Source of the DNA: Agelaius tricolor | Lineage: Eukaryota; Chordata; Aves; Passeriformes; Icteridae | Direction of reading: 5' to 3' | DNA length: 64,000 nucleotides | Assembly: GCA_023055355.1 (NCBI GenBank) | Contig: JALJCS010000018.1 | Span: 1,054,001 to 1,118,000, forward strand | In this document: piece by piece, positions 25,081 through 36,610 of the stretch | Position numbering within the stretch: the stretch's first letter is position 1 | Layout: each line of letters starts with the position of its first letter | Program-made: the position numbers and the translations under genes | Notes under the pieces: model-generated | What the model saw: the letters and a program-made list of their open reading frames with translations, nothing else | Told to the model about the DNA's origin: nothing | Database searches by the model: none

Positions 25081-25119
25081 TTGTTATTATTATTATTACT
25101 ACTATTACAATAATAATAG
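25081..25119 (+). repeat. ATT triplet microsatellite
   Basis: (TTA)n-type run, interrupted by ACTACTATTACA and then AATAATAATA. The left and right halves are complementary over about 10 bp, so the tract can fold back on itself. Confidence 0.95.
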
Positions 25120-27195
25120 GATTCCCAGTCATGGAGTGGGACCAGAACTCATATAGAAGCGCAAGACTGGAGAGCAGAGGTGAGTGCAGCCAGCCAGGGG
25201 ACCAGATGTTGCCTTGCCTGCTTTTTTCAACATGCTGAGCTCTCATAACCACTACATCCACTAGGGACCTTCAGCAAGGCCAGGCAGGCTGGTGGTACCC
25301 TCACTGCACAGGGGGCTCCAATTCTTCCTTTATTCTGCAGGCTCATCCACAGAGAAAGGAGGAGGAGGCTCAGGAGTGGCCTTAAACCTCTTTAGGGAAC
25401 ATCCCATCCCTCTGTTGCTTCCCCTCCAAACATGGGCTTAAACTGCAGGGTCTGGAGCCAGGCCCAGGTGGTTTCAGTGCTCAACTTTCTCCCAAACCTG
25501 GGTCAGTTTAGATTTAGGGATTTGGCCCCTGTTTGTCAATGAGAAGTGCTTGCTGCAGACTTTGGATCTGAATTCAACCCTTCCCAAACTTCTGTGGGAA
25601 TGCTCCGACCCATCTCTATTTGTCTTGGGTAGGGGAGTTGCTGTGATGCTCTGCAGTGGAACTTTCCACAAGTAACAACACCAGAGACAAAGAGCTCATG
25701 CTCTGACCTTTATGAAACTATTCCTTAACAAAATTTACTCAAGTAAAGAATCTACAGTCCTCGTTGGTTTTACTCATTTAATTGATACGGACATAAAATA
25801 TTTTGCGTTGTTTTAATAATAGTTTGGTTTTCTGCTATTTAAAAAAAAAAAAAGTTCATTTCTCCGAACATATTTTTAGCAAAAATATTTTGCTTGAACT
25901 TCTTTCCTCTGCCTTCAAAGGCTGCTGCACAGTTCTGGGGTGCTAAATACTAAACTCACATTCTATCACTCCATCTCCTCCCATTTGGATGGTAATCACA
26001 GGATCTTGATGCCAAACTCTGGAAGATATTTTTTCCAGCAGCAGCATCTGGCTTCTTGGCAGACCCTGTGAGCAGTTGTGTTGGCAGCAGTGGGAGCTGC
26101 CTGAGTCTGTCATGTGTTTAGGCTGCTGCAGAGCTGTCTGAACTGCCTTGTTGCCTTAGACACTGTGTTCTCCTGACTCCCATTCCACCCCGATCAATCT
26201 GTACTGTGCTAACGGAGCTGTGTCCATCCTGACGTGATCTTTGCAGAGCTGCTCTAATCAAGAATAATAACGGATGTTTGTGGAGCTCTTTTCAGCCCAC
26301 CAGAGCCCAGCTCCTGCTCCTTCAGACGGCAACTGCTCCGTGACCTCTGCAGAGGGATTGGTTTGTGCTCAATTGCAGGAGCCTCGGGCCAGCAGGAGAC
26401 CCTCAAGGGCCAGGCCCTCTCCCAGTGCCCTGCTCCACACCAGGAACTCTCTGACTAATTTCTGTCACAGGGACACCAGTCCTGCAGCCTGCACACTGAC
26501 TCATGCAGCCCCTTTGAGGAGCCCCTTTGTGCCCCTAGGTACCTCCAAGGCTGTGCTCTCTGGTGAAGGCACAGTGGGAGGGATCCTCACTCCTGCTGCA
26601 CAGCCTGGAAGGGGAAAACCTGGAACCTGACTTCCTCCCATGCTGAAGATAGATTGTAAAATACAGATGAATAAAGAATGGATTTATTTCCTGCAATGCA
26701 AATTCTTAGACATAATTCCGGTTTCTGGAAAAAGATGCATAGGAATAAAACCCTCCTGCTCAGCTGTATAAGCCCTGTTAAACCTGAATTTCTCTCTCAG
26801 TTTGATCCACTCAAAAACCCACCAGGGTGCTCATCCAGCTCTCCAGATTGTGAATAAGTCTTTGCCCTCCTGTTCCCGCTGCTTTAAGAAGCATATTTCT
26901 TTAGATATGCACTTTTCTTCCACAGGCTCAACACTTTATGGGAGGATGAAGAGTTTATTTTATGACATGGTTGTTAAGGATTCCATTTAGCACCAGAAAG
27001 GCCCTGAATGGAAATGCTGAAGCTCAGAATTCTACCTGTGGCTCAAAATGGCTATGATTTAAGAAACCACTATTTTGTTGAGGTTTTAACGCTTATTCCA
27101 GATTACTAGCCTTGCTTAGTTCTAAGAACACAGGTCCAGAAAGGTGTAAATTGGTCCAGAAGTGAAGGGGTGAGGCTCTGTTCTAAACATATGAA
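25120..27195. other. Unique non-coding sequence, with CpG-retaining patch
   Basis: A 13-A run lies at 25841-25853. Bases 26170-26350 keep unusual CpG sites in an AT-rich setting (CCCCGATCAATC, CTAACGGAGC, CCTGACGTGATC, AATAACGGATG), with CTCTAATCAAG between them, and are a candidate conserved element. No exon boundaries are convincing. The 118-codon frame at 26274-26630 starts inside this patch but resembles no protein. Confidence 0.5.
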
Positions 27196-27232
27196 AATAG
27201 TAATAATAGTCGTCGTCATCATCATCATTATG
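27196..27232 (+). repeat. Mixed trinucleotide microsatellite
   Basis: AATAGTAATAATAGT passes into GTCGTCATCATCATCATTATGA, a run of ATA/GTC/ATC triplets. On the minus strand it reads as a poly-Asp then poly-Tyr stretch in an open frame, which is a repeat artefact. Confidence 0.9.
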
Positions 27233-27491
27233 ATCTGCGCAGGATTTTCCACAAAAGCAAAAGAGAACCACACTGCTCCAGCCCCAAAGATGATTTCTAT
27301 ACAGAGGCATTTGAAAAGCTTCTTGTGGTTTGACACAGTGTAAAACAAAAGTTTGGACACACCTTGTTTATTTATGAAGTCTGAATTGGGAATTAATTCT
27401 GCTTCCCCTGCTTTTATATTACCTTCTGCAGCTCTGGTATGGCTGAGGGATTTGTGTAACTGTCTCCAAAAGATCACAATCATATAGAATT

Positions 27492-27511
27492 CAGGAACAA
27501 GTTTGTTCCTG
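27492..27511. repeat. 9-bp inverted repeat, 2-nt loop
   Basis: CAGGAACAA, GT, TTGTTCCTG. It resembles a steroid-receptor palindrome, but the GAACA/TGTTC halves are four bases apart rather than three, so it is not a consensus glucocorticoid element. Confidence 0.9.
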
Positions 27512-28603
27512 TTTATTTACCAGCTGAATTCACCATCCCTAATTTATCAGCAATTGCTGAGCTATGACAATATCCAGCCATGTAAATCTGGACATTTGAG
27601 AATGTCTGAATGAGAACCCTGACTCAGACTCACTTCCAGGCAGTTTTGCTGACATATGGATTCAGAGAGACCTGATCAGGTTTCAGACTTTTTCAGTTCT
27701 TTCTCTAAGATCAACACACATGCCAGACATTTTGTGATTCACTCATCACTAATAAACAATCATTTTACTCTTGCAAAACTTCATTCTCGTGCTGTTCCCA
27801 GCCCCTATCAGAAATGCTGCCTTAATAAACTCAACTCATGTATTTCATCTGGATTCACAGGAGTTCCTCCAGGGGTGATTTTGGATCAATATATTTAATT
27901 TGCTTTGTGGCACAGAGGAACATTCCTTCCTCATATATGCGGTTTACTTGTGTCTATGCATTCTGCAAAGGAGAACATAAGTCATTTAAGGAGCCAGCTT
28001 AGGAAATGTAAAGAACCACATTAAGAATTTAGGGAGATGGATTACTTGGAGGGATTCCTTTAAGACCCAATGGAAGATATTTTGCTGAAACCTTTATGAA
28101 GAACTAGCCCATTAAGCATCTCAATGTATTCCCAGAAATTCCAGAAATGTTTAATCAGATATTTAGAATTTCCAATATTAACCAGAACCATTGCCAGTGG
28201 AAAGTTGGACTTCTAGCACAAGATTTTTGAGTTATTAAGACAGATTTGCTTGTTGTTAAAAGGTGTTACTTCCTGGAATTCTGCTATGGAAGGGCTGGAG
28301 AAGGAACAGCTCATGGCAGTTGGGGATTTTTAAAATATCCAGAAATTATAAGCAAATCTCAGGATGTACCCTTTGGTTTTACTCAACAACAAAGAGGTGC
28401 CAAGGTGAGGTTCTAAAAGGAGCCTGAGACTTCCATGTCATTCCCCCTGAGTCCAAACATTTCTGGTACATGTGTCTCCAAATGTCTGCTGGAAACTCCA
28501 GTTTGTATCTCAGCATTTGAAAGGTTTTCAGTGAGCACCTGGGACCAGTGTGATACCTCTGTTAAGAGCTGTGAAGGGCTGAACACTTTCCACTGCCTTT
28601 TTT

Positions 28604-28625
28604 CCATGAGAGTAAACTCTCATGG
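28604..28625. repeat. 10-bp inverted repeat, 2-nt loop
   Basis: CCATGAGAGT, AA, ACTCTCATGG: a perfect 10-bp stem with only two unpaired central bases. Confidence 0.95.
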
Positions 28626-30429
28626 GGGAATTGTGGGAATCCATAAAATCAGAGGGTTTTGGGAAAGCTGCAAAAGGCAGGTCTCAGAGACAGCAGAACT
28701 GTGATTAGAGATAAGCAGTAGCCATGAAATAGGTCAGCAGAAAAATTACGTAAAAAGTAGAAAAGTAAGGACAAATACAACAATGGTCTGTGTATTAATG
28801 CTTGTCTAGAATAACTCCCTAAGCTACAGAAAAGTTTATCTAGCGAGATATTAGGAAGTTTTAAGCTTAATAATGGAGCTCTGTGCATTGTGTTTTAAGG
28901 TTTACAAGCAGGTATTGTATTTGAAATAAGCAGGCATTGTTTTAATCACAGGTATGTGTGCTTATAGTGGTTGGATAGGACTACTGTCAATGTGCTTTTG
29001 CTTTGTGGGATTGGTCAAAAAACTTATAAAGTAAGTTGTAACATTAAGTTCTTGGTCTGCTGCCTGGGATGTGAGCTGGTGTCATCTTTCCATTGTCATA
29101 ACCATGTAATGAGACTGATGGTGGAAAATAAAACAGCTCAAGGCACGTTCCTAGCAGTCCCATCTCGTTTGTGATTTGTACACAGACCCTGGCCAGCAAT
29201 ATAAACCAAGGTCAGCTCTTCCCAAGAGCTGCTGAACCACGCTCAGGATCAGGTGTTTGGACAGGAAATGGCTTTTGCAATATGGGTCTGGCCTGGGCAG
29301 GACAAGGGCAGAAAACCCAAGTGAAATCCTCACTCCACTGACTTTAATCAATAACCTCTTGTGCCTTCAATTGAACCAAGGTTTTGTGCCAATATCTGTG
29401 TATTTCCCAGCCTCAGAAAGTGCCCAGCGTCCCTTCACACAGCTGACACAGATTCAAAATAAACTTTGCTTACTCACCTGGGCAGGTTCCCTCTTCCATT
29501 CAGTCAGTGCTTTGGTTCACCATCTAGTCTCTGCAAATGACGGAAAAGTCTTTCTAAGAATCCCATCATCTTTTGTAGTGCACCTGGATTATTCTGGCAG
29601 TGCAGCTTTCCATACTCCTGAAAGGCTCAGAGCAATAAATCAGCACAAGTATGGGACAGGTGGGCATTTACCACCCAGAATTACAAGCAATGCACTTGAT
29701 CTCTCTCTCCCTGTGGGCAGTCAGGGAATTTTGTAGCTTTGCTGTGGAGAGGGACTGAGATCTCAAATAGATCCTGACTGAGGGATGAGACAAAGCCAAA
29801 AGGATGCTGAACAACAAAAGGGCACAAGCAGACAGAGCACTGCAAGCCAGCATGCCTGCTCATCTGAGACAGCTCTGTCAAATCTTCTCCTACCTGCCAG
29901 TCACTCTGGGCCATCCCCAGGCCCAGGGCTGAAGCCAACAGCTCTGCAGTGTGGGGTCATGGTGACAAACATGCAGCAAAAGGTGACATATGGCACTGAT
30001 GCAGAGAAGGCTCTTGTTCCCTGGAGGGGAAAGATCTGAGATCTGCAGCTTTGCAGAAGCACATGGAAATCTATGTAGAAATGAAGATTTCTTTTTAAAA
30101 AATAATTTAGCTGAAAGTAGGAAGAAGTATTCTCACAGTAACCTGTTCATCAGCACCGGCTAATTTAGCATTAAATCCCATACTCTCCCTGGCACTGCTG
30201 CCGAGGAAGGTATTTCCTGAACAGCTTGCTTCAAGTTTCATTCATAGGTAGTGTCTAAAATTAGGTCCACCACTTTCATTCAGGTCCAAATCCTTTGCCT
30301 AGTGCAACATTTTTTAGAAACAGAAACTCAGCTGAATGTGCTCCACTCCCTGCCCTATTCCCCGGAGCTGGCAGAGGGCTGTACGTCCCACCAAGGGATG
30401 CCCAGAGCTGGGCTGGCAGCGGGGGCTCT

Positions 30430-30534
30430 AAACCTGTGCCTAAATGCAAACTACCTGCTTTTGTAAACCTGGGGCTAAATGCAAAGTACCTGCTTTTGTA
30501 AACCCGTGCCTAAGTGCAAAGTACCTGCTTTTAT
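30430..30534 (+). repeat. 35-bp tandem repeat, 3 copies
   Basis: Three adjacent 35-bp units at 30430-30464, 30465-30499 and 30500-30534 each begin AAACC and contain GCAAA(G/C)TACCTGCTTTT. They differ at only a few bases, mostly at positions 6-15 of the unit. The unit length is not a multiple of 3, so a coding role is unlikely. Flanking DNA is unique. Confidence 0.96.
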
Positions 30535-32099
30535 GGGTGATCCCAAACTCCAAAGAGAAACAAACCCTCCCTTTGACTCCGGACAAAGCACATCCTGTTC
30601 TTTGGAGATAGAGATAAACAAATGCTTGGTGGCCAAAGTCTGCCCTGTGAGCTGGGCTCGGGTGCTGGAGCTCTGAAATGTGGCCAGAGGATGCTCTTCA
30701 TCACTTTGATCTCGAGGAGCTGAGAGCCTCGGGAGGCACTGAACTGCACATCCCACACTGTCTCACCACAGAGGATCTGCATTTCTGGTTGAGGCAAGCT
30801 GCAAAACCCCTGAGAGGAAAGGCCTGACACACCTACACCCTCACAGCACCTTGGATTTATTTTGACCCCAACTCAGTAGCTTCATCCAGAGCCTTTGTGC
30901 TCGGAGTTGATTTTCATTTTGTAGTCTCTCACAGGGGTCTGAGTGGCACCGTCCCCTGGACGCTGTCCCCTTCCCAGGTCAACACAGATAATCCTCATGG
31001 CTATGGCCACCTCATGTGAACTGGACATCCCAGTGCAGCCTCTGCAGGTCACCCCATCTCAGGTGGGGCCTTCCACTTGCCCCAACACAGAAAGGAAAAG
31101 CTCAAACCTGGATCCTTCAGAGCTGTCTTGGTGGCCCCAGAGAGGGAAGCCCCCAAGCTCCTTTGGTGCTGGGCTTTAGCAACTCTTGCACTGTGTCCCC
31201 AGTGTGGATGTGGGGTTGTGGAATCCAGCCATGGCAGGTGGGTGATGCAGGGTGCCCCCATGACCACAATAACAACACCAGAAAAGCAAAAAAAACCCAA
31301 AACCCTGGGGTGTTCCAAGCCCCCACCCAGGCCAGCTGGACCATGGCTCAGGCAGCTGGCACTCACTGAGAGACAAACGTGCTCCGAGGCCAGACGTGAC
31401 CACAGCAGCAGGAGGCACAAACTGCTGGCAAACAAACAGAAAACAGGCACTTTCTCTGGCAAAATCCAAGGGAGACAGAGCAAGCTGCCCATTTTTAGCA
31501 CTCGTTAATTGTTTTAAAATCCATCTGACAACAGCTGCTATATAATTTAGCATTTTGACCCATATGTCTGAAGCAACAAATAACAATAAATAAAATGCTG
31601 CCTGGAGGGGAATGGTGGCTGGGAGCTCCAGCATTCCAGTGAACACTCTGCACCACCCACAGCTCCTGGCAGGGTTCAGACAACACTGAGGGAAGGCCCT
31701 CCTTGATGCCAGGGCTGGAATCTCCTCCTCTGTCCCTTGTCACTGAAGAGAGGGACGGTCAGTCAGGTCAGCTGGTGAGGCTCTTCTGTGATCATGGAGA
31801 TTGTCCTGCCTCCTGTGAGCACCTTTGAGTGAGGTCCCCACTCCTGCCTGGGCTCACGCTTCACTGATATGAGAGGGAGCCAAAATTATTGGTGCAGACC
31901 AGAAGTTTAATTTCAACTGGACAAAGTAATTTGAGGTTTTTCGACCTGAATAGCAGGTCAAAACCCTCAATATCAACTCCAAAACACTGACATGTGGGAC
32001 GTTCCTGGGGAAATCCCAGGGCCAGGACTCACAGAGCACACAAGGATAAGACATAAGGAACTGTTGCTGTTTTTACACTCGAGGTCTTCCAAACCACGG
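30535..32099. other. Unique non-coding sequence
   Basis: Mixed GC with several overlapping open frames of 117-156 codons between 31016 and 31646 on both strands. None resembles a known protein and they conflict with one another. An A-rich tract lies at 31277-31295. Confidence 0.5.
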
Positions 32100-32760
32100 A
32101 GCTGGGAAGGTGCAGGCCGTGGTGGGGCCGGCCCCGGAGCCTCGCCGTGCGTCACACCAGGACTGCTGCCCTGGCTTTGTGTGGGCATTCCGGCACCAAT
32201 TGGACACAGCCGAGCGTCTGCTTTGTGGGGAATGTGTTTCTCTTGCATTTAACTTGAGATTTGAAAAGCTTTTGCCTCCCTCCTCCCTTCCTCCTGGAGG
32301 CTCATGAATCACAGAGCCGCCAGACGAATGAGTCACCCAGCCAGTTCTTGGTCAAGCGTGCCAGTCTGGGAGGCTCTTCTGGGATCAAATGGGAGCAGGC
32401 CGGCTTTGTCGGTGACTGGCCATGTGTTGAGCCACAGAAACTGCTCCTCGGGGTCATCCCCAACCTCTTTGTGAGCTGTTGCTGTCAGGTTGTAATTGCT
32501 CTTTTGTCAGGAATACTTGTGAACGTCTGAAGGGAGGGCGGCTGGGGAGAGGCTGGGGCATTTCTGAGGAAGGACAGCCTGAGAGGCCTTCCCAGGACGG
32601 TGCTGCCAGCCGGGGCAATTGTTCTCCAAGGTCTCAGTTCATTGAGCTTGAACTTCCAAGCATGCCCGGCGCATCCTTGTGCCTGTGAACCAGCCCGGGG
32701 ATGTGGCTCACAGCCCTGGGAGGGTCCCTCAGCCCTGGGAGGGTCCCACCCGCCCCTCAA
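32100..32760. promoter_or_regulatory. CpG-enriched block, candidate regulatory element
   Basis: CpG is rare in most of the window but frequent here. 32115-32155 alone has six (GGCCGTGG, GGGCCGGCCCCGGAG, CTCGCCGTGCGTCAC), with more at 32190, 32212, 32319, 32355, 32400, 32448, 32523, 32540, 32597 and 32667. Motifs include a CRE-like TGCGTCAC, CCAATTGG and an AP-1-type TGAGTCAC at 32329. A 19-bp direct duplication closes the block at 32711-32748. I see no TATA box or first exon, so an enhancer or small CpG island is as likely as a promoter. Confidence 0.35.
32711..32748 (+). repeat. 19-bp direct duplication
   Basis: CAGCCCTGGGAGGGTCCC(T/A) occurs twice head-to-tail, at 32711-32729 and 32730-32748, with one base difference. 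Confidence 0.95.
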
Positions 32761-32931
32761 AGGCTCCCCAGCACTGCAGGTGCCCCAAATGAAACCCACA
32801 ATTAAGGGCTCTCTGGTGGTGGGATAGACCACACACAGTTTAATAACTGGAAATATGGCAGGCTAAAAAACAGTTGCCTCAATTTATTCCAGAGTAGGAA
32901 ACTTAAAATCTGCCAACAGTTTGTCAAAATC

Positions 32932-32999
32932 TCTTTTTTGTTGTTGTTCTTGTTTTCCTTTTTGAAAAAAAAAAAAGAAAAAAGAGAGAGAAAAAAAAT
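32932..32999 (+). repeat. T-rich/A-rich low-complexity tract
   Basis: CTTTTTTGTTGTTGTTCTTG, then TTTTCCTTTTTG, then 12 A and further purine-only sequence to AGAGAGAGAAAAAAAA. The T-rich half can pair with the A-rich half. It may be the remnant of a retroposed tail, but no source sequence is recognisable upstream. Confidence 0.85.
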
Positions 33000-33492
33000 A
33001 GCTGGGGTTCCAATTCTCCCACGTTAAAATACACAGTGGGGTCCTGTTCAGGCATTCAAAGAGAGTCTGATCTCCCTAGGAATCATCTGTTTCATTATCA
33101 CTAAGACTCTGCTCCCCTTGGAAGCCAATTGTGCTTTCTCCTGATTCTCCCATCTCTTCTGCTATAGGAACAACCACAGTGGGCAGGTGACATATGGAGA
33201 TATATAAAGAGGGATGAAGGAAATGGGAAGAGGCTACTTGCAACCAGATTTCCAAAAGTTGTCAGCAGTTTGAACTCCATCCTCAAACAATTTGGGATAT
33301 GTGAAAATGTGGCCCTAACCCTTTCTTGCTTAACATCCACAGGCCATTATTCACCTCTCACTCACCATTCCAAACAAACCTTTAGAAAGCAAAGCCCCCC
33401 ATCACCTGAAGCGCAGACCATGCCAGATCTGCCTCACAACCCATTCCATTACAATCCTCTGCAAAGGAAGAGAAAACATTAAGAAAAAAACG
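33000..33492. other. Unique non-coding sequence
   Basis: AT-rich with no recognised element. It ends at the target-site duplication of the LTR that follows. Confidence 0.55.
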
Positions 33493-33498
33493 TTGCAA

Positions 33499-34080
33499 TG
33501 AAGTGATATTGGAATTAAGTGCCAATATAGCCGGATGGGATGTGCCTGGGCTCGTCTGGCCCTCGCTGCTTGGCCAAAGGCGGCAGCTGTGGTGGTTTCA
33601 CCTCAGAGACACCTTTGGCTAGTTGGATGTTGCAGCTGGCATTTGGGACAAGTCCAGACATGCAGGAGCTCAGGTTTACCTCTGGTGGAGAAGCTTCAAG
33701 GCCAGGTGAAGGAAAGGAGTCGGTTCTGCTGGAGGGTTTCGATCCAGAGCTTTATTCCTGGCACACAGGCCTCTGAATCCAGCAACAGAACAGAGAACCA
33801 CGTGGTTGCTGTGTCTTTTAACCCCAGGGAGAGGGGGAGGGAAGGGGTAGGGAGCCACCAACCAGGTAAGGGGGGGAAGTCTCAGGGGACAAATGACACC
33901 TGGATGGCCCAATGTCCCCAGGGCTGAGAGGCAGCTTTTGAACTCTGCCAATCACTCGAGGCCCTTCTGGAATGCCAGGACTGACAGACAGCATTCAGCA
34001 GGAGTCAGGGTGGGGGAAAGGAGAGGTAATTGGCACCTGTGGAAGGACTGGGATAAACTGAGGCAAGCTATGACATCACA
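33499..34080 (-). mobile_element. Solo LTR of passerine endogenous retrovirus
   Basis: Read on the minus strand, this 582-bp unit begins TGTGATGTCATAGC and ends ATATCACTTCA, so it has TG...CA ends. It is flanked by TTGCAA (33493-33498) and CTGCAA (34081-34086), a 6-bp target duplication with one change (or an exact 5-bp TGCAA). The minus strand has a TATA-like TTAAAAG (about 33816-33822) upstream of a polyadenylation signal AATAAA (33751-33756), the order expected for U3-R-U5. A perfect E-box CACGTG lies at 33799-33804 and a G-rich tract at 33827-33852. No internal viral genes are present, so it is a recombination remnant. A 6-bp duplication suggests an ERVK-like source and a 5-bp one ERVL. 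Confidence 0.88.
33827..33852 (+). other. G-quadruplex-type tract within the LTR
   Basis: Five runs of three or more G within 26 bases (GGGAGAGGGGGAGGG, then AAGGGGTAGGG), separated by one to three bases, just upstream of the LTR's TATA-like element. Confidence 0.85.
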
Positions 34081-34086
34081 CTGCAA

Positions 34087-36537
34087 CAAAGTGATTTACC
34101 TGAAAACCTATTTATGTGGAAGATGAGCCTGCTCTTGCTGTGTCTCTAACACCGCTTTGCTTGTCCTGTACTTCCATGCTGCATTACAGGAGCCATCTCA
34201 GGAGTCCCCTGGAAGATCCTGGATTTACACTCATCTATTATCTTCTCAAGTCTTTGGCTGTAGAGATTCAGGAATGTTCCAGAAATGTTCCACCTTAATA
34301 AATTTCTGTCAAAGTTTCTAAAATGACAGTGAAAGATTTGCAGCTCCAGCCATGTTCTCTAAGCTTGATTTTCTACAGAGGAACATCTTGCTCCTTTTTT
34401 CTCCCCATTTACTGTAAACCACAAGGTCAAGGAAGGTTTGATAGCTCTGGGATTAAACAATTATGAAGATGGAGCTCTGCACACCAGCCAAATAAAACTT
34501 GCTTTTAAATAAGGACTACTAATTTCCTACACCAGGGAAATTTTTTGTGGTGCCTGCTCCTGTTTAGTGCTGAACTGCCCTTTTCAGTGTAAGTGCTTGT
34601 TTTATCATAATTTACACACACAAAACCATGGCAACAAGGAAACACTACAGTTGTATTAATAGGAATGTCTGCTTACTTTCTATTTACCTTTTGCTTAGGA
34701 AAAGGAAATAATCAGAGCTTCAGCTGATATTGAAGAAAATCAGACTTAACAGTGCCTAACAGCATATCTACCTTGAAGTACCCTCCAGCATTTCTTCAGA
34801 GATGTTTATGGAAGCCCATGGACCCAGACTGCACATTCCTGCTACCTTCCTTCTGACAAAAAGCATAGAAATGTCAAGAAAACAAAATCACAAAGTTGTG
34901 CAAAGATTTTCCCAAGGATCACAGCATTTCAACATTTTCAAGATCATTTCAGTAATGAAATTTCACAGCAAACATCTCAGATTCTCATTAGGGTCTATAC
35001 AGGAGCAGGGAAGGCTGCAAGAGCCAAGAGACATCAGCTCAGATTAAGACCCAACATTTAAGGCACTTTTGAAGAAAAACTCCCTTGTCTCACCTTCAGG
35101 CAACAATTTGAAAGATGTGCAGCTTCTGCAGCTTCTATTGACTGTAAAATTATCCCCAGCTCCATGAGGAGGAGGGTCTTGGTTGTATCCAAATTTACTG
35201 GCACTGGTAGTTGGACAATATAATTTGCTTCGTCTCCTGTCTGCAGCTCTCCCCTACACGTGTTGTCTCCTCAGCTCCACGCAGGAATCCTCGGGAACAG
35301 ACACTGCCAGCCAATATACAAATATACAGATATAAAATTTTAAAAAAAGCATATTTTCATATGCTAATGGGAAAACAACACATGGAAAAAACTCAAAATA
35401 ATTGGTGAATGTCAAGAGGATCAAATATCCTATTCTTTAATTTTACTACTGAGCTTAGGGTGGGCAAAGCATCTCTGTAGCTTTGGACATGAAAGTAAAG
35501 CAAAATGATCTGGAGGAAAAGGAGACAGAAAATATTTTGGAATTTAACTTATTGCATCTGGTGACTGATACACTGAGTTAACTGAGAGGAGGTGCATCAT
35601 TATGAAATAAAAGTGCTCTTGCTGCCGGTGAACTAAAGCTCTTCAGGAGTAACAGAAGCACCTCCAGAACACTTTCCTGGATATTGAGATCAGACACGGG
35701 ATCCGCACTGCTTGTCTGGCACTGGATTCTCTTCTTTGTTTACTCATTACTGAATCAGCCAGATGAAAAGATGATAAGTAGTTTTTACCAGTGTACACTT
35801 TTTTTCCTCCTGTCACCAATATTTTAGGAAGTACTCATGACACAAACTTCACCATCCAGCAGGTGATCATGTACATAATTTCTAGTGAATAGATTTTCAG
35901 ATCCTTAGTCTTTGCATTTCTCCTAAGTCTTCATCTGACTGTGTGACTTTGATAAAGCTCAATAAAGCTGCCTAGCAGAATTCTTTAAAATATGCCAAAA
36001 ACATGTTTTCCTTTCCTATTCATTTTGTGGTTTTCTCTTCTGTTTCCTTTTTCTGCTTTATTTTTCAGAGTGAGAAAAATAGGGCTGGATCGTTTTGATT
36101 AGAATCTTCTTGGCATTAAATACTGCAATTAAATAATCTCTTGGTGTCAATACACAAAGGGTAAACTCCTGGTTTCAGGGAAATTATACCTTTTATTGTG
36201 ATGAGACCAGTCATTGGGTTTTTTTAGTCCTTACAATCTCCCCTCACAGGGTGATTAATCATAAGAGGAGGAAATATCTGGCTGTATGCTTCTGAAGAAC
36301 TATTCAAATACACACCACTTAGCAACTAAGTTTTGTTAAACATTTTTTGTCCCTCTCTGAGTTACTTTATTATTCCCAACAAGATTTTAAGACCCAAGAA
36401 AAAGAAAGCTTTTCCCAAGAGGACGACTACTGCTTGAAAGTAGTTACCTGTATGTGTGTAAATTAATTGCATGAGGGATTATTTATTCTCTTGATGGTAT
36501 TTTCAGGTAATTGTTTTTAAAGATGATGAGGAAGGTA
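34087..36537. other. Unique non-coding sequence
   Basis: AT-rich, with no frame over 81 codons and no recognised repeat. 35570-35760 keeps CpG (GCTGCCGGTGAAC, GACACGGGATCCGCACTG) beside AT-rich cores and is a possible conserved element. A run of TTTTC/TTTCC pyrimidine blocks lies at 36005-36070. Confidence 0.55.
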
Positions 36538-36610
36538 CTGGAGCATCTCCATGCCTAGGAAAGGCTGAGGGAGCCTGGGCTGTTCAGCCTGGAGAGGAGC
36601 CCCAGCTGAG
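36538..36610 (+). mobile_element. CR1 LINE, short internal fragment
   Basis: TGGAGCATCTCCATGCCTAG, GAAAGGCTGAGGGAGCC and TGTTCAGCCTGGAGAGGAGC match the reverse complement of 13855-13915 with few differences. The orientation is sense, opposite to most other copies. Both ends are lost, and no 3' terminal block follows. Confidence 0.85.

Larger units (their letters stand above)
27233..30429. other. Unique non-coding sequence
   Basis: No recognised repeat family or exon. Two tight inverted repeats lie at 27492-27511 and 28604-28625 (separate entries). The 159-codon plus-strand frame at 29257-29736 is the longest in the interval and resembles no protein family. CAGCACCGGCTAATTTAGCA near 30153 retains a CpG next to a homeodomain core. 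Confidence 0.55.

Noticed and set aside
25081..25119. CRISPR-like or structured array
   Set aside because: A plain ATT microsatellite; no repeat-spacer structure occurs anywhere in the window.
27492..27511. Glucocorticoid-type palindrome
   Set aside because: The GAACA and TGTTC halves are four bases apart, not three, so it is not a consensus site.
29257..29736. 159-codon plus-strand open frame
   Set aside because: No recognisable motif, and no repeat or exon structure around it.
32932..32999. Poly-A tail of a processed pseudogene
   Set aside because: No upstream transcript-like sequence or target duplication could be recognised. Low-complexity DNA suffices.
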